Below are positions 1 through 9,085 of a stretch of 64,000 nt of DNA, piece by piece (positions within the stretch are counted from its first letter, which is position 1; each line of letters opens with the position of its first letter). The DNA lies in assembly GCF_008764245.1 (NCBI RefSeq), contig NZ_VTQV01000002.1, positions 95,187-159,186 on the forward strand. Direction: 5' to 3'. The DNA is from Bacillus subtilis (lineage in GTDB: Bacteria; Bacillota; Bacilli; Bacillales; Bacillaceae_C). The translations under genes and the position numbers were made by a program. The notes beneath the pieces were generated by a model. The model was not told the DNA's origin, ran no database searches, and worked only from the letters and a program-made list of their open reading frames with translations.

Positions 1-72
1 GAACACGATGAGGCCGAAGGACGAATCGGTGTTGACTTATAGCAAACTGAAGCCGTAAAATAGCTAGATAAA
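1..72 (+). repeat. Partial copy of ~150-bp intergenic repeat (family R1)
   Basis: The window opens inside a degenerate copy of a repeat seen six more times here. The recognisable core is a gaacacgatgagg stretch followed by gaaggacgaatcggtg and ttgacttat. The 3' half has decayed, because the cgtaggaag segment is replaced by an unrelated stretch. It lies just upstream of rpoE. About 130 bp between this fragment and rpoE carry no other feature that I can support. Confidence 0.6.
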
Positions 73-208
73 GAAGAACGCAGATACTTAGCCAGCAGGA
101 TAATATGAGTTCATTTTGGAATCCGATCAAACTTGCAAGGGAAGAGGATCTTGCTGTGGATGTATGTAAATAAAAACTGCAAATATATATAAAGGGAGCG
201 AATTTTCA

Positions 209-760
209 ATGTTGCAACAATCAAAGGAAGAATTACAGGAAATGTCACTCATTGAGGTTGCTTTTCAAATTTTTGAAGAGAAAGGGAAAGCAATTTCATT
301 TCAAGAACTACTCGATGAAATGGGAGCCAACCTAGGATTATCCCAAAATGAGATGCAAGAAAAAATGGTACAGTTTTATACGGACTTAAATATAGATGGA
401 AGATTTATGACACTTGGTGAGAATCGCTGGGGACTTCGTGAATGGTATCCTATTGATCAAATTGATGAGGAAGTGGCCATGCCAACTAAACCGAAGAAGA
501 AAAAGAAAGCGAAAAAAGTGGTTAAGGACGAAGATGATTTGCTCGTGGATTTGGAAGAGGAAGAACTTGATTATGACCTTGAGGACGATGATGACCTTCT
601 CGACGATGATGAAGAGGAGGATGAAAGCCTAGAAGCTCTTCAAGAAGAGGAATTTGAGGATGACGAAGAATTCGATGACGATCTTCTTGATGATGATAAG
701 GACTATGATTTAGATGAAGATGAGGAAGATGAGGAAGAAGAGGAAGAGGAGGAAGAATAA
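209..760 (+). CDS. rpoE: DNA-directed RNA polymerase delta subunit
   Basis: This is the Firmicutes-specific delta subunit, which binds core RNA polymerase, lowers non-specific nucleic-acid binding and speeds recycling. The N-terminal HARE-HTH-type domain (about residues 10-85) carries the family-typical FYTDLNIDGRF and WGLREWYP strings. A short Lys-rich patch (KPKKKKKAKK) and then an almost purely Asp/Glu tail run to the C terminus. At 183 residues it is slightly longer than B. subtilis RpoE, with the extra length in the acidic tail. The start ATG follows a gggag ribosome binding site. Downstream lies a pyrG-type leader without pyrG. Confidence 0.97.
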   Translation: MLQQSKEELQEMSLIEVAFQIFEEKGKAISFQELLDEMGANLGLSQNEMQEKMVQFYTDLNIDGRFMTLGENRWGLREWYPIDQIDEEVAMPTKPKKKKKAKKVVKDEDDLLVDLEEEELDYDLEDDDDLLDDDEEEDESLEALQEEEFEDDEEFDDDLLDDDKDYDLDEDEEDEEEEEEEEE

Positions 761-765
761 TTCAC

Positions 766-829
766 TTGACTTCCTAAAGTGAATATGTAATATTCTATCT
801 GGGCTCCTTGAAAGAGGACTGTTTTTTTA
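766..829 (+). promoter_or_regulatory. Candidate pyrG promoter and CTP-sensing attenuator leader, gene missing
   Basis: A TTGACT (766-771) and TAATAT (788-793) pair has a 16-bp spacer and is followed seven bases later by GGGCTCC at 801. GGGC is the start required for CTP-dependent reiterative G addition at B. subtilis pyrG. The next bases (CTCCTTGAAAGAGGA) form a small hairpin followed by seven T, the layout of that attenuator. The hairpin is shorter and weaker than the B. subtilis one. No CTP synthase gene follows; the next gene is ywjG on the other strand. This is inferred from motif and position, not experimentally known. Confidence 0.6.
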
Positions 830-837
830 TAAATTAA

Positions 838-877
838 CACGCTCCCCATCGCATATTGTAGTGGGGCGTTTTTTTAT
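838..877 (+). terminator. Rho-independent terminator
   Basis: An acgctcccc / ggggcgt inverted repeat separated by about 14 bases is followed by a run of seven T. It probably ended the former pyrG transcript and now closes rpoE readthrough. Confidence 0.75.
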
Positions 878-910
878 TGGTTAAAAAGGTTGAATATCTC
901 TTTAGTAATA

Positions 911-955
911 AAACAGCCTGTTTTGTTTAAAAGCTTTGAACAAAACAGGCTAATT
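911..955. terminator. Bidirectional terminator serving ywjG
   Basis: An agcctgttttgtt / aacaaaacaggct inverted repeat has A and T tracts on its two sides, immediately downstream of the ywjG stop codon. Confidence 0.8.
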
Positions 956-956
956 T

Positions 957-1478
957 TTATTCGTATTCAGATAAGATTTCATCTAAAATAAACTTTACAG
1001 AGGTGTAAATATAAAGACCTGCGATTAAAGCGGGAAATCCGACTCTTTCTCCATCTTCATTGGGAATAAGTGGTTTCAATACATAAGTATTTATATGAAC
1101 ATCAGCTAAATCTGGGAGTTGTTTGTCATCTGATTTTTTGACTCCTGAAACGGCTACAAAAGAAATGCCTTTTTCTCTAAGCTGTTCTGCCAATTCGATC
1201 GCCTCATGATCATCAGAGAAACGTGTAAATAGTATCACTCGGTCAATCGGTTTAAGTACAGTGAGATCTTTTAAAACTTGAACATTTTGTAAAGCTTCTT
1301 GTCCGTGGATAGCTTCTATCACAACACCTTTCATTTCTCCGAAGCCTTTTATATAAATGTCTCCCTCTCCCGCAGAAGCTTGTGCCAATAATCTCGCCCC
1401 ATCTTCAATCGAATACGCTTCCTTATCCATAATGCGGTTAAAAAGCCCTGATAACTGGGTAGTAAACATTTTTTGCAT
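957..1478 (-). CDS. ywjG: DUF2529 family protein YwjG
   Basis: A 173-residue protein of the DUF2529 family, which has a sugar-isomerase (SIS)-like fold. Its function is not established. The sequence shows alternating beta/alpha character with IYIKGFGEMKG and VILFTRFSDD segments, and no signal peptide. The first ATG is chosen because an aaaggag site lies 12 bases upstream; the second Met (residue 4) would be too far. As in other Bacillus genomes it lies opposite spo0F, but here it follows the pyrG leader directly, without pyrG. Confidence 0.85.
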   Translation of the reverse strand: MQKMFTTQLSGLFNRIMDKEAYSIEDGARLLAQASAGEGDIYIKGFGEMKGVVIEAIHGQEALQNVQVLKDLTVLKPIDRVILFTRFSDDHEAIELAEQLREKGISFVAVSGVKKSDDKQLPDLADVHINTYVLKPLIPNEDGERVGFPALIAGLYIYTSVKFILDEILSEYE

Positions 1479-1571
1479 ACTAAAAATCTGCTCCTTTCCC
1501 TATTCTTCTCCCCATTATACTGTTGGAAAATGAAGAAAAAAAGATAACAGATCTGAAAAAAGGGGATTTTT

Positions 1572-1601
1572 GAAGGACTAAGTAAAATGAAGATAGAATA
1601 C
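1572..1601 (+). promoter_or_regulatory. Candidate sigma-H promoter of spo0F
   Basis: GAAGGACTA (8/9 to RNAGGAWWW) and ATAGAATAC (8/9 to RNNGAATWW) are separated by 12 bp, about 60 bp upstream of the spo0F start. B. subtilis spo0F is transcribed from a sigma-H promoter, so motif and position agree. A clear Spo0A box was not found next to it. Confidence 0.5.
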
Positions 1602-1660
1602 TAACAGTGTTGCTGAATTTATATTTTACTATCCTAACTAAAAATAGAGAGGGAGATAAA

Positions 1661-2044
1661 ATGACAAAAAAAATATTAATTGTCGACGATCAATTTGGGA
1701 TACGCATTTTATTAAACGAAATTTTGCAAAAAGAGGGTTATCAAATCTATCAAGCGGCCAATGGACCTGAGGCTCTTTCTATCACACAAGAGCATAATCC
1801 GGATCTTGTATTATTAGATATGAAAATTCCCGGCATGAGCGGTCCGGAAATTTTGGCAGAAATGAAAAAGATGAAGGCGGACATTGGAGTTATGATAATG
1901 ACGGCATATGGAGAACATGAATTAATTAAAAATGCCCAAAAATTAGGGGTTATTGCGCATTTTTCAAAGCCATTTGATATTGAAGAAGTTCGCAGTGCTG
2001 TAAAAGAGTATCTATTTGGAGGAAATACTGACAATCATTCATAA
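1661..2044 (+). CDS. spo0F: Sporulation phosphorelay response regulator Spo0F
   Basis: This single-domain receiver passes phosphate from sporulation kinases to Spo0B in the Spo0A phosphorelay. At 127 residues it is a CheY-like domain and nothing else. The acidic pair is Asp9-Asp10, the phospho-acceptor is Asp53 (LLDMKIPGM), and the conserved Thr81 and Lys103 (HFSKPFD) complete the site. The ATG at 1661 follows gagaggga; the open frame extends upstream, but that extension lacks a ribosome binding site and similarity. The gene is monocistronic, ahead of fbaA. Confidence 0.96.
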   Translation: MTKKILIVDDQFGIRILLNEILQKEGYQIYQAANGPEALSITQEHNPDLVLLDMKIPGMSGPEILAEMKKMKADIGVMIMTAYGEHELIKNAQKLGVIAHFSKPFDIEEVRSAVKEYLFGGNTDNHS

Positions 2045-2076
2045 AGTTAGGTACATTATTCTGGGTGGTAAAATCG

Positions 2077-2106
2077 TTGGTAATAAACATGTGAATTTGG
2101 TATGAT
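2077..2106 (+). promoter_or_regulatory. Sigma-A promoter of fbaA (extended -10)
   Basis: TTGGTA, an 18-bp spacer and TATGAT preceded by TGg give an extended -10 element. The leader to the fbaA ATG would be about 75 nt. Confidence 0.6.
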
Positions 2107-2188
2107 AGGAAAGGAAGAAAACTAACTCTTAGGATATAGTCCTAGAATAGCACACCAGTGCGCAGTTTACCCAGAGGAGGAAGAAGCA

Positions 2189-3043
2189 ATGCCATTAGTT
2201 TCTATGACTGACATGCTTAATAAAGCAAAAGAGGAAAAGTATGCAGTAGGTCAATTCAATATTAATAATTTGGAGTTTACACAAGCAATCCTACAAGCTG
2301 CTGAAGAAGAAAATTCACCAGTTATTCTTGGTGTTTCTGAAGGTGCAGCTCGTTATATGGGTGGTTTTAAATTAGTTGTAAAAATGGTAGAATGCCTAAT
2401 GGAGGAATATGGAACCACTGTACCTGTGGCCATCCACCTAGATCATGGCTCCAGTTTTGAGGCATGTGCTAAAGCGATTCATGCTGGATTTACTTCTGTT
2501 ATGATCGATGCTTCTCACGATCCATTTGAACAGAACGTTGAAACAACCGCTAAGGTCGTAGAACTTGCTCATTTCCATGGGGTATCGGTTGAAGCTGAGC
2601 TTGGTACTGTTGGTGGACAAGAAGATGATGTATCAGGAAGCATTATTTATGCAGATGCAAAAGAATGTGCAGAGTTGGTTGAACGTACAGGTATTGATTG
2701 CTTGGCACCAGCATTAGGTTCTGTTCATGGACCTTACAAAGGTGAGCCCAATCTCGGATTCAAGGAAATGGAAGAGATCGGAAAATTAACAGGAATGCCA
2801 TTAGTTCTTCATGGTGGTACTGGTATCCCAGTTAAAGATATTCAAAAAGCAATTTCCTTAGGGACAGCTAAAATTAATGTGAATACAGAAAACCAAATTT
2901 CTTCTGCCAAAACAGTACGTGAAGTGTTAGCGGAAAAACCTGATCTTTACGATCCACGTAAATATCTTGGACCTGCACGTGATACCATTAAAGAAACGGT
3001 TATTGGTAAAATGCGCGAGTTTGGTTCTTCTGGTAAAGCTTAA
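2189..3043 (+). CDS. fbaA: Class II fructose-1,6-bisphosphate aldolase
   Basis: A zinc-dependent aldolase that reversibly splits fructose-1,6-bisphosphate into dihydroxyacetone phosphate and glyceraldehyde-3-phosphate in glycolysis and gluconeogenesis. At 284 residues it matches the Bacillus enzyme. Catalytic Asp85 and zinc-ligand His86 are in IHLDHGSS, with a later HGGTGIP segment and INVNTENQ for phosphate binding. The start has a strong agaggagg site. In B. subtilis the next genes are tal and then murA; here tal is absent and the gene ends at its own terminator. Confidence 0.97.
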   Translation: MPLVSMTDMLNKAKEEKYAVGQFNINNLEFTQAILQAAEEENSPVILGVSEGAARYMGGFKLVVKMVECLMEEYGTTVPVAIHLDHGSSFEACAKAIHAGFTSVMIDASHDPFEQNVETTAKVVELAHFHGVSVEAELGTVGGQEDDVSGSIIYADAKECAELVERTGIDCLAPALGSVHGPYKGEPNLGFKEMEEIGKLTGMPLVLHGGTGIPVKDIQKAISLGTAKINVNTENQISSAKTVREVLAEKPDLYDPRKYLGPARDTIKETVIGKMREFGSSGKA

Positions 3044-3068
3044 TTATTGAAAACCAAATTGTGATGGC

Positions 3069-3095
3069 AACCGCCCTTGTTTGGGGGGCGGTTTT
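3069..3095 (+). terminator. Terminator of fbaA
   Basis: An aaccgccc / gggcggtttt stem-loop follows the fbaA stop codon. A second, weaker hairpin (aaagccc / gggcttt, 3122-3145) follows without a clear T tract. Confidence 0.8.
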
Positions 3096-3280
3096 CATTG
3101 CGGTTTAAAAAAAGATAAAACAAAGCCCGTTACGATTTGGGCTTTGGGACTTTAAATAGTATCTTTGTTCCTCAATGTCACAGTATAACTCCAATCTTAT
3201 GACCTGCTAAGAGATAGTTAATCTATTGTTGAGCCTCGTATAATGATTTGATTACACAAATGTTAAAAATTACTACTTTT

Positions 3281-3310
3281 TTACATGTTTCGCCAAATTT
3301 CGTATATAAT
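3281..3310 (+). promoter_or_regulatory. Candidate sigma-A promoter for murA (first copy)
   Basis: TTACAT and a perfect TATAAT are separated by 18 bp. A transcript from here would carry the GGA-loop hairpin module (3324-3386) in its 5' leader. Confidence 0.45.
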
Positions 3311-3323
3311 ACTATATAACACT

Positions 3324-3386
3324 AGGCCTGCAGGACGCAGGTCACAAAGGCGTTGCAACAGGATGTTGTGAACATAGCCTTTGATC
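3324..3386 (+). repeat. GGA-loop hairpin module in the murA leader
   Basis: Two small hairpins sit in tandem: CTGC-AGGAC-GCAG (3328-3340) and CAACA-GGA-TGTTG (3356-3368). The second is enclosed by an AAAGGC / GCCTTT outer stem. The module is nearly the same as the interior of the element between atpA and atpG (24383-24443). It belongs to a family also found near 4.7, 10.0, 27.3, 30.4 and 59.3 kb. The rest of the 370-bp fbaA-murA gap holds only weak hairpins and the promoter. Confidence 0.75.
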
Positions 3387-3414
3387 CTTATTATTCCCAG
3401 AAAGGACGACTAAG

Positions 3415-4701
3415 ATGGAAAAGCTTAAAATTGCAGGTGGCTATCCTTTGAAAGGTACAATTAAAGTAAGTGGGGCAAAAAATAGTGCTGTTGCCTTGAT
3501 CCCTGCGACACTCTTGGCTGAGTCGCCTGTAACAATCGAAGGCCTTCCGGATATTTCAGATGTTCATATTTTAAAGGCATTGCTAGAAGAAATCGGAGGA
3601 GACGTTCACTTTGATCAGGGAATTATGACGGTGGACCCAACGAAAATGGTCTCGATGCCTTTACCGAATGGAAAGGTAAAAAAATTAAGAGCTTCTTATT
3701 ATATGATGGGCGCCATGCTGGGAAGATTCAAAAAAGCCGTCATTGGTCTTCCAGGTGGTTGTCATTTAGGGCCACGTCCCATTGATCAGCATATAAAAGG
3801 TTTTGAGTCCCTAGGAGCAAAGGTTACGAATGAACAAGGGGCGATATATTTACGAGCAGATGAACTTCGCGGTTCACGCATTTATTTAGATGTTGTCAGT
3901 GTTGGAGCCACCATTAATATTATGTTGGCGGCTGTCAAAGCAAAAGGGCGTACGATTATTGAAAATGCAGCTAAAGAACCAGAAATCATTGATGTAGCAA
4001 CATTATTAACCAATATGGGCGCCAAAATCAAGGGTGCGGGAACAGATGTTATCCGTATTGATGGCGTTGAAAAATTGAATGGTTGTCGACATACGATTAT
4101 TCCCGACCGTATTGAAGCAGGTACATACATGATTCTGGCGTCAGCCGTAGGAGAAGGAGTCCTTATTGATAATGTGATCCCTCATCATCTAGAGTCTCTA
4201 ACAGCAAAGTTACGAGAAATGGGTGTGCAAGTAGAGGTTGGAGATGATCAAATTTTTATTGGTAAGGGAGATAGGTTTAAACCGATTGATATCAAAACTC
4301 TTGTCTATCCTGGTTTTCCAACTGATTTGCAACAACCATTAACTGTTCTGTTAACACAAGCAGCGGGTTCATCCATTGTAACAGACACAATCTATTCTGG
4401 AAGATTTAAGCATATTGATGAATTAAGAAGGATGAACGCAAATATCAAAGTAGAAGGCCGTTCGGCTATTATTAATGGTCCGTCCGAATTGCAAGGTGCG
4501 AAAGTAAAAGCATCTGATTTACGTGCTGGAGCAGCTTTAGTGATAGCGGGCTTACTTGCAGATGGAATTACTGAAGTTTCAGGTCTTGACCATATCGATC
4601 GTGGCTATAGTGGGCTGGTCGAAAAGTTAAATGGACTTGGTGCGACCATTTGGCGTGAAAAAATGACCGAGGAAGAAATGGAGCAAATAAAGAATGCTTA
4701 G
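3415..4701 (+). CDS. murAB: UDP-N-acetylglucosamine 1-carboxyvinyltransferase, paralogue 2
   Basis: MurA transfers enolpyruvate from PEP to UDP-GlcNAc, the first committed step of peptidoglycan synthesis in the cytoplasm. The 428-residue EPSP-synthase-type fold has Lys22-Asn23 (GAKNS) and the fosfomycin-target Cys116 in [10 protein letters not shown]. Position between fbaA and rho matches the B. subtilis MurAB (MurZ) paralogue; the other copy, murAA, is at 28.7 kb. The ribosome binding site is aaaggacg. The B. subtilis neighbours tal (upstream) and glpX (downstream) are missing here. Confidence 0.95.
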   Translation: MEKLKIAGGYPLKGTIKVSGAKNSAVALIPATLLAESPVTIEGLPDISDVHILKALLEEIGGDVHFDQGIMTVDPTKMVSMPLPNGKVKKLRASYYMMGAMLGRFKKAVIGLPGGCHLGPRPIDQHIKGFESLGAKVTNEQGAIYLRADELRGSRIYLDVVSVGATINIMLAAVKAKGRTIIENAAKEPEIIDVATLLTNMGAKIKGAGTDVIRIDGVEKLNGCRHTIIPDRIEAGTYMILASAVGEGVLIDNVIPHHLESLTAKLREMGVQVEVGDDQIFIGKGDRFKPIDIKTLVYPGFPTDLQQPLTVLLTQAAGSSIVTDTIYSGRFKHIDELRRMNANIKVEGRSAIINGPSELQGAKVKASDLRAGAALVIAGLLADGITEVSGLDHIDRGYSGLVEKLNGLGATIWREKMTEEEMEQIKNA

Positions 4702-4735
4702 ACCAACAGGATGTTGGCAAAAATGGTGAAGGCAT
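4701..4735 (+). repeat. GGA-loop hairpin directly after murA
   Basis: CCAACA-GGA-TGTTGG (4703-4717) overlaps the region just after the murA stop codon and is followed by a second short palindrome around catgtggacatg. It has the same stem-GGA-stem form as hairpins at 3.36, 10.02 and 30.45 kb. Confidence 0.65.
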
Positions 4736-4833
4736 GTGGACATGGCGAACTATGTGGTTCATCCCTTACCAAGCACGCATTTTTTAAAAAAGTGCTTTAA
4801 AGCGAGTGTAGAGTATAAATAACCATAGAAATG

Positions 4834-4870
4834 GGGAGTCTAAGATATAAAAACTTTAGACTCCCTTTGC
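4834..4870 (+). terminator. Probable terminator after murA
   Basis: A perfect 10-bp stem gggagtctaa / ttagactccc is followed by a T-rich but interrupted stretch. Bases 4871-5005 hold nothing that I recognise. Confidence 0.55.
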
Positions 4871-5005
4871 AAGTTTTCCCATTTCCGTGTAATATAGAGA
4901 CATCTTCAAAGCTTCCTACTCTTCATTGTGTTGCTAACAAGCATCCTTCCCGTACTTTAACAAGAGTTTTATTTAAAAGGATAGGAAAGTATTCGGGCTA
5001 ATGCT

Positions 5006-5158
5006 GGATCTAGCTCCAGCGCCCAGCGACTAGCAAACTTTCGGTGCCTTCCTACGATAAGTCAACATCCATTCGCTTTTCAAGCTCATGGTGTTTCCTT
5101 TATCTCGTCAGGCTCCTAAAAAGTTTGTACGTCGCTAAACGGGCGCTTGTGCTTTTCT
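5006..5158 (-). repeat. R1 intergenic repeat, reverse orientation, upstream of rho
   Basis: A complete copy of the R1 family in reverse orientation. It contains tagctccagcgcccagcgac, the cttcctacgataagtcaac core and ctttatctcgtcagg, and ends gcgcttgtgcttttct. The two ends (gcgcccagcgac and gtcgctaaacgggcgc) are complementary, so the repeat can fold on itself. It ends about 65 bp before rho, where glpX sits in B. subtilis. Confidence 0.85.
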
Positions 5159-5225
5159 TATGAATCGTTGTATTTGTCTTTATTATTTTTAATATTTTTT
5201 GAAATTAAAAAAGTGTGGTGTCATG

Positions 5226-6509
5226 ATGACGGATTTAAACATTTCTTTACTTGCAGATATGAAATTAAAAGAATTATATGAATTAGCTAAGGAATACAAA
5301 ATTTCTTACTATAGTAAATTAACGAAAAAGGAATTGATTTTTTCAATTTTGAAGGCTCGCGCTGAACGAGAAGGGTTTTTCTTTATGGAAGGTGTTTTGG
5401 AAATCATTCAGTCTGAGGGATTTGGTTTTCTAAGGCCAATAAATTATACGGCTAGCTCGGAAGATATTTATATTTCGGCTTCACAAATTCGTCGTTTTGA
5501 TTTAAGAAATGGTGATAAAGTCTCCGGTAAAGTTCGGCCTCCGAAAGAAAACGAACGTTATTTTGGATTGCTTCATGTCGAAGCGGTCAATGGGGCAGAT
5601 CCTGAAAGTTCAAAGGAACGCGTTCATTTCCCTGCGCTTACTCCTCTGTATCCTGACCGTCAGATAAAATTGGAAACGACCCCAACCAATCTATCAACAA
5701 GAATCATGGATTTGGTTTCACCTGTAGGCTTTGGTCAACGGGGATTAATTGTTGCCCCGCCAAAAGCTGGAAAAACAATGCTATTAAAGTCAATTGCCAA
5801 TTCTATCACAACCAATCATCCAGAAGCAGAGTTAATTGTTTTATTGATAGATGAACGTCCTGAAGAAGTAACGGATATTGAACGTTCCGTTGATGCAGAT
5901 GTGGTTAGTTCGACTTTTGACGAAGTACCAGAAAACCACATTAAGGTAGCGGAACTTGTGTTAGAAAGAGCGATGCGACTGGTGGAACATCGTCGTGATG
6001 TTGTCATTTTGATGGATAGTATTACACGGTTAGCGCGTGCTTATAATCTAGTTATACCACCAAGTGGGAGAACTCTCTCAGGAGGAATTGATCCTGCAGC
6101 ATTTCATCGCCCGAAACGCTTTTTTGGTGCGGCTAGAAACATTGAAGAGGGTGGGAGTTTAACGATTTTAGCAACTGCTCTCGTCGATACGGGGTCAAGA
6201 ATGGATGATGTGATTTATGAAGAATTTAAGGGGACAGGGAACTTAGAACTGCATTTGGATCGCTCGCTTGCAGAAAGAAGAATTTTCCCTGCAATTGATC
6301 TTCAACGCTCTGGAACAAGAAAAGAAGAATTACTCATTCCAAAAGAGCAGTTGGATAAACTTTGGAAATTGCGTAAAGCAATGTCTGATACACCAGATTT
6401 CATGGAAAAATTCATGCGTAAATTAAAGAAATCTAAAACAAATGAGGAATTCTTTAATATGCTTACGGAAGAATTAAAAGGACGGACAAACAGTAAAACA
6501 TTAGTTTAA
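5226..6509 (+). CDS. rho: Transcription termination factor Rho
   Basis: A hexameric RNA-dependent ATPase/helicase that ends transcription. The N-terminal Rho-N domain ([10 protein letters not shown]...) is followed by a cold-shock RNA-binding domain (GFGFLRP, residues about 65-71), a Walker A APPKAGKT near residues 177-184, and the Q- and R-loop ATPase core. The start at 5226 gives 427 residues, the B. subtilis length, and aligns its N terminus. An ATG three bases upstream and one at 5199 are also open. No good Shine-Dalgarno sequence is visible (gtggtg only), which is unusual in this window. Confidence 0.96.
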   Translation: MTDLNISLLADMKLKELYELAKEYKISYYSKLTKKELIFSILKARAEREGFFFMEGVLEIIQSEGFGFLRPINYTASSEDIYISASQIRRFDLRNGDKVSGKVRPPKENERYFGLLHVEAVNGADPESSKERVHFPALTPLYPDRQIKLETTPTNLSTRIMDLVSPVGFGQRGLIVAPPKAGKTMLLKSIANSITTNHPEAELIVLLIDERPEEVTDIERSVDADVVSSTFDEVPENHIKVAELVLERAMRLVEHRRDVVILMDSITRLARAYNLVIPPSGRTLSGGIDPAAFHRPKRFFGAARNIEEGGSLTILATALVDTGSRMDDVIYEEFKGTGNLELHLDRSLAERRIFPAIDLQRSGTRKEELLIPKEQLDKLWKLRKAMSDTPDFMEKFMRKLKKSKTNEEFFNMLTEELKGRTNSKTLV

Positions 6510-6605
6510 TTCCTTCTTTTTCTATACAATTCCCACTGTTTTTAATAGAGAGTGCGGTTACTTAAGAAAAGGAAGATGTTTCCGATAGAAATTCATTGAA
6601 AATAA

Positions 6606-6634
6606 TTGCATTCCACATGTAGAGTTGTTATAAT
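6606..6634 (+). promoter_or_regulatory. Sigma-A promoter of rpmE
   Basis: TTGCAT, a 17-bp spacer and a perfect TATAAT. The leader of about 93 nt before rpmE is long enough for an autoregulatory L31 leader, but I could not confirm such a fold. Confidence 0.75.
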
Positions 6635-6733
6635 AAAAAATGTGTTTTTATTGCAAAGCATGAACACGGGTTTTTCGGATTGTAATTTAACTCTGTTTCA
6701 GCAAATGATTCAGGGCATAAGGAGCTGAAAAGA

Positions 6734-6937
6734 ATGAAAACAGGAATTCATCCAGAATATAAAAAAGTTATGGTTAAATGTGCATGTGGGAACGAATTTG
6801 AAAGTGGTTCTGTTAAAGACGAAGTGCGAGTTGAAATTTGCTCAGAATGTCACCCATTCTATACAGGACGTCAAAAATTTGCTTCTGCAGATGGACGTAT
6901 TGACCGCTTCAATAAAAAATATGGCCTCAAACACTAA
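6734..6937 (+). CDS. rpmE: 50S ribosomal protein L31, zinc-binding form
   Basis: A 67-residue large-subunit ribosomal protein. It is the zinc-containing (C+) type, with Cys16 and Cys18 in CAC and Cys36 and Cys39 in CSEC. That type is expected to be replaced by the Cys-less paralogue under zinc limitation; no such paralogue is in this window. The start follows an aaggag site. Its location between rho and tdk is the standard Bacillus order. Confidence 0.97.
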   Translation: MKTGIHPEYKKVMVKCACGNEFESGSVKDEVRVEICSECHPFYTGRQKFASADGRIDRFNKKYGLKH

Positions 6938-7084
6938 AAGCGGAAGTGCCTGTTCAGCTGCGTACAAACTTTTTAGGGGCCTGACGAGATAAAGGAAACA
7001 CGGTGAGGACGAAGGACGAACCGATGTTGACTTATCGTAGGAAGGCACCGAAAGTTTGCTAGCAGCTAGGCGCTGTAGCTAGAC
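6936..7084 (+). repeat. R1 intergenic repeat between rpmE and tdk
   Basis: A full forward copy begins at the rpmE stop codon: cgtacaaac, gacgagataaaggaaacacgg, cgatgttgacttatcgtagg, gaaagtttgctag and ctaggcgctgtagctagacc. It is part of the 309-bp rpmE-tdk gap, which otherwise holds a terminator and the tdk leader. Confidence 0.85.
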
Positions 7085-7114
7085 CAAAGAGAAATAAGAT
7101 TTGTAGGCTGGAAA

Positions 7115-7145
7115 AAAACAGGCAAGTACGTTTGCCTGTTTTTTT
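7115..7145 (+). terminator. Terminator between rpmE and tdk
   Basis: An aaacaggcaa / ttgcctgttt stem with a 5-base loop and a seven-T tail. Confidence 0.85.
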
Positions 7146-7246
7146 AATGCTTGAAAATGGAAAATGTAAGATAGAAACGAAATATACCCCTTATCATAAT
7201 ACGATTAAAATGTGCTTGTTGATGTAGAGGAAGGAGCTTTAACTTC

Positions 7247-7876
7247 ATGGAAATGATGAAACAGTCGGGATGGGTGGAGGTTATTTGTGGGAGTATGTTC
7301 TCGGGAAAGTCTGAAGAACTGATCCGCCGCGTAAGAAGAATTATTTTCGCCAATCAATCTGTCCTTGTATTTAAACCACAATTAGATGACCGCTATAGTA
7401 TAAATGAAGTGGTTTCTCATAATGGAACGGCGATTATGGCGGAAACAATGATATCTCCAGTAGATATACTTCAAAGAGTAGATGAAGATATAGATGTGAT
7501 TGCGATCGATGAGGCGCAATTTTTTGATGAGAGTCTTGTGGATATTGTGCAACAACTGGCAAACCTGGGGCATCGCATTATTATTGCTGGGTTGGATCAA
7601 GACTTTCGTGGAGAGCCATTTGGACCGATGCCTAAATTAATGGCGATCGCGGAACAAGTAACAAAACTCCAAGCCGTTTGTGTGGTGTGTGGCTCACCAG
7701 CTAGTCGTACCCAGCGATTAATCAATGGTAAACCGGCCTATTATGAAGATCCGACTATTATGGTAGGTGCTGCTGAGACCTATGAAGCACGCTGTCGTCA
7801 CCATCATGAAGTTCCTACAAAACGATCCTCACATAAGTATGATCGACCACTTGAAAACCAGGAAGAGTCTATCTAG
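7247..7876 (+). CDS. tdk: Thymidine kinase
   Basis: A type II thymidine kinase that phosphorylates thymidine to dTMP in pyrimidine salvage. Visible are the P-loop [10 protein letters not shown] (about residues 14-23), the catalytic-base region [10 protein letters not shown], and zinc-site cysteines in [14 protein letters not shown] and [10 protein letters not shown]. At 209 residues it is a little longer than the B. subtilis enzyme, with a divergent C-terminal tail. An aaggagc site lies about 10 bases before the ATG. It is standard Bacillus context, upstream of prfA. Confidence 0.95.
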   Translation: MEMMKQSGWVEVICGSMFSGKSEELIRRVRRIIFANQSVLVFKPQLDDRYSINEVVSHNGTAIMAETMISPVDILQRVDEDIDVIAIDEAQFFDESLVDIVQQLANLGHRIIIAGLDQDFRGEPFGPMPKLMAIAEQVTKLQAVCVVCGSPASRTQRLINGKPAYYEDPTIMVGAAETYEARCRHHHEVPTKRSSHKYDRPLENQEESI

Positions 7877-8014
7877 TTGCTAAAATGAAAGATGGACAAT
7901 GGTGCTGGGAAGTCAGCAGCTGAATTTTCCGTTTTTTTCGTGGAATGGTTTGCTTTGAACAAGGCCAACGTTATATTATAGTAATCATGGAAGCCAATTT
8001 TTGAGGTGAAAAAC

Positions 8015-9085
8015 ATGTTTGATAAATTGCAATCGGTTGAAGAACGTTATGAGAAGTTAAATGAATTATTAAGTGATCCGGAAGTGGTTAGTGATTCCGA
8101 TAAACTAAGGGAATATTCAAAGGAACAATCCAGTATTGCAGAAACAGTTGAAGTATACCGAGAATACAAAACCGCACAAGAAGAATATCAAGACGCTAAA
8201 GAAATGTTAGATGAAAAACTAGATGAAGATATGCGGGAAATGGTTAAAGAGGAAGTCAATGAACTTCAGGAGAGACTAGGGAATCTGGAAGAACGCTTGA
8301 AGATTCTCCTTATTCCAAAAGATCCAAATGACGATAAAAACGTCATTATGGAAATCCGCGGTGCTGCGGGCGGGGATGAGGCCGCTTTATTTGCGGGTGA
8401 TTTGTATCGCATGTATAGCCGCTATGCAGAGGCGCAAGGCTGGAAAACAGATGTGATTGAATCCCATTCTACTGGTCTTGGAGGTTTTAAAGAAATTATT
8501 TTCATGATTACGGGAAATGGGGCATTCTCAAAACTAAAATATGAGAATGGTGCTCACCGCGTTCAACGTGTCCCTGAAACGGAATCGGGTGGGCGGATTC
8601 ATACCTCCACTTCCACTGTAGCTGTGCTACCTGAAGCGGAAGAGGTAGAAGTGGATGTCCATGAAAAAGATATTCGTGTTGATACATTTGCCTCTAGTGG
8701 TCCGGGGGGACAAAGTGTAAACACCACCATGTCTGCTGTCCGTTTAACTCATATTCCCACTGGCATTGTTGTCTCCTGTCAGGATGAAAAGTCGCAAATT
8801 AAAAATAAAGAAAAAGCGATGAAGGTTTTACGTGCTCGTATTTATGATAAATTCCAGCAGGAAGCCCAGGCGGAATATGATGCGAACCGGAAATCAGCTG
8901 TAGGTTCTGGGGATCGTTCTGAACGAATTCGTACTTATAATTTCCCGCAAAACCGGGTAACAGATCACCGCATAGGTTTGACGATCCAAAAGTTGGACCA
9001 AATTCTCGAGGGAAAGCTTGATGAAGTGATTGATAGTTTAGTGATTGAAGACCAATCGAAAAAACTCGAGAGCATGGAAGAATAA
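8015..9085 (+). CDS. prfA: Peptide chain release factor 1
   Basis: RF1 recognises UAA and UAG stop codons and triggers peptide release. The GGQ motif is at residues 231-233 ([10 protein letters not shown]), and the codon-recognition PxT motif appears as Pro187-Glu188-Thr189. I start it at ATG 8015, six bases after gaggtg, which gives 356 residues, the usual length; the GTG nine bases upstream overlaps the ribosome binding site. The stop codon directly abuts the prmC start, so the RF1-methylase pair is translationally coupled. Confidence 0.96.
   Translation: MFDKLQSVEERYEKLNELLSDPEVVSDSDKLREYSKEQSSIAETVEVYREYKTAQEEYQDAKEMLDEKLDEDMREMVKEEVNELQERLGNLEERLKILLIPKDPNDDKNVIMEIRGAAGGDEAALFAGDLYRMYSRYAEAQGWKTDVIESHSTGLGGFKEIIFMITGNGAFSKLKYENGAHRVQRVPETESGGRIHTSTSTVAVLPEAEEVEVDVHEKDIRVDTFASSGPGGQSVNTTMSAVRLTHIPTGIVVSCQDEKSQIKNKEKAMKVLRARIYDKFQQEAQAEYDANRKSAVGSGDRSERIRTYNFPQNRVTDHRIGLTIQKLDQILEGKLDEVIDSLVIEDQSKKLESMEE

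Noticed and set aside
6635-6733. L31 autoregulatory leader RNA before rpmE
   Set aside because: The leader is long enough, but I could not find a convincing conserved fold by eye.
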